Source: Saprospiraceae bacterium
Lineage (GTDB): Bacteria > Bacteroidota > Bacteroidia > Bacteroidales > JAIPBB01
Length of the DNA stretch: 13,271 nt
Reading direction: 5' to 3'
NCBI GenBank assembly: GCA_021739805.1
Contig: JAIPBB010000133.1
Span: 1-13,271, forward strand
Shown here in pieces: positions 13,187-13,271 of this stretch (within the stretch, counting starts at the first letter, position 1; every line of letters starts with the position of its first letter). A program made the translations under genes and the position numbers. Under the pieces are notes generated by a model. It worked only from the letters and a program-made list of their open reading frames with translations. It was not told the DNA's origin and did no database searches.

Positions 13187-13207
13187 AATGGGAGCAAAAT
13201 AACATGA
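12968..13207 (+). CDS. Truncated MauE/DoxX-like membrane protein, second copy
   Basis: A 79-aa product very similar to the one at 11379: MNTHKIELINRIDKEDIRKL, then YYLIALILLFTGTTKLIDPK, and a second hydrophobic segment ending AIMPVIENGSKIT. Relative to copy 2 about five bases are missing after ATTGAGA, so the frame shifts and stops three codons after GAGCAAAA. The stop codon overlaps the ATG of the following gene (ATGA at 13204), and GGGAG at 13190-13194 serves that gene. The protein keeps two membrane segments and lacks the second half of the family. It is probably non-functional, or a short leader for the next gene. ATG is preferred to the TTG at 12944, which lies within the -10 box. Confidence 0.6.
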   Translation: MNTHKIELINRIDKEDIRKLFYTVPYYLIALILLFTGTTKLIDPKPLVETLKSLQLLSDEIIIFTSAIMPVIENGSKIT

Positions 13208-13271
13208 AACTGTTAACCTGTTTTTACTCTTTGATGTTCATTCAAAAGCATAAAACCAATCTAAAAATAAA
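13204..13271 (+). CDS. 5' end of a gene cut by the right edge of the window
   Basis: ATG at 13204 follows GGGAG (13190-13194) by nine bases and opens a frame starting MKLLTCFYSLMFIQKHK that is still open at the edge. By analogy with the other two modules it could be a third propeller-type exported protein, and the first residues are mildly signal-peptide-like, but 22 codons are too few to identify it. Confidence 0.45.
   Translation, partial: MKLLTCFYSLMFIQKHKTNLKI

Overview
The window is AT-rich DNA from what looks like a member of the Bacteroidota/Chlorobi assemblage, most likely Ignavibacteria. This placement is inferred from protein flavour only: an OPT-family peptide transporter, six-bladed beta-propeller lipoproteins, MauE/DoxX-like membrane proteins, TTG starts and no encoded tRNA CCA. 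There is no rRNA or marker gene to prove it.

Bases 1-1379 hold the first codons of a leftward gene at the edge, an orphan C-terminal tail of a DUF3307-type membrane protein, and a TIGR02757 (DUF2400) protein with an endonuclease III-like PVDTH motif. Bases 1471-6902 are a rightward run of five closely spaced genes that I read as a peptide-use operon: an OPT oligopeptide transporter, an MFSD1-like MFS carrier, a small PqqD-family protein, an exported probable beta-barrel protein and an M29-type aminopeptidase. Bases 7196-8386 encode a DegT/DnrJ/EryC1/StrS sugar aminotransferase. The gap before it carries a decayed copy of a sequence that recurs at 12.8 kb.

Bases 8611-9148 are the most striking part. 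Four tandem 116-bp units, in exact register, each begin with the first 18 nt of a tRNA gene. They run straight into the one intact tRNA (anticodon CAT; Ile2 or elongator Met), which is followed by a strong terminator. Each unit carries the tRNA 5' part, a 60-nt foldable insert at the D-loop, eight more tRNA nucleotides and a 30-nt AT-rich spacer. The whole can fold as a branched RNA whose outer stem is the tRNA D-stem.

Bases 9.58-13.27 kb are a decaying, repeated accessory locus. It starts with a broken LuxR/NarL-type response regulator. Three copies follow of a module made of a GC hairpin, a TTGACA-N17-TAAATT promoter and the start of a MauE-like gene (MNTHKIEL or MNTYKIEL). Each MauE-like gene stops early at a different point and abuts or overlaps a downstream gene: two exported beta-propeller proteins and one gene cut by the window edge. 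A 43-aa ORF after the second propeller has a signal-peptide-like hydrophobic segment and a V-T-A site. It could release a decapeptide, QKDSPLKGEI. A degraded homologue of its C-terminus lies about 5.8 kb upstream.
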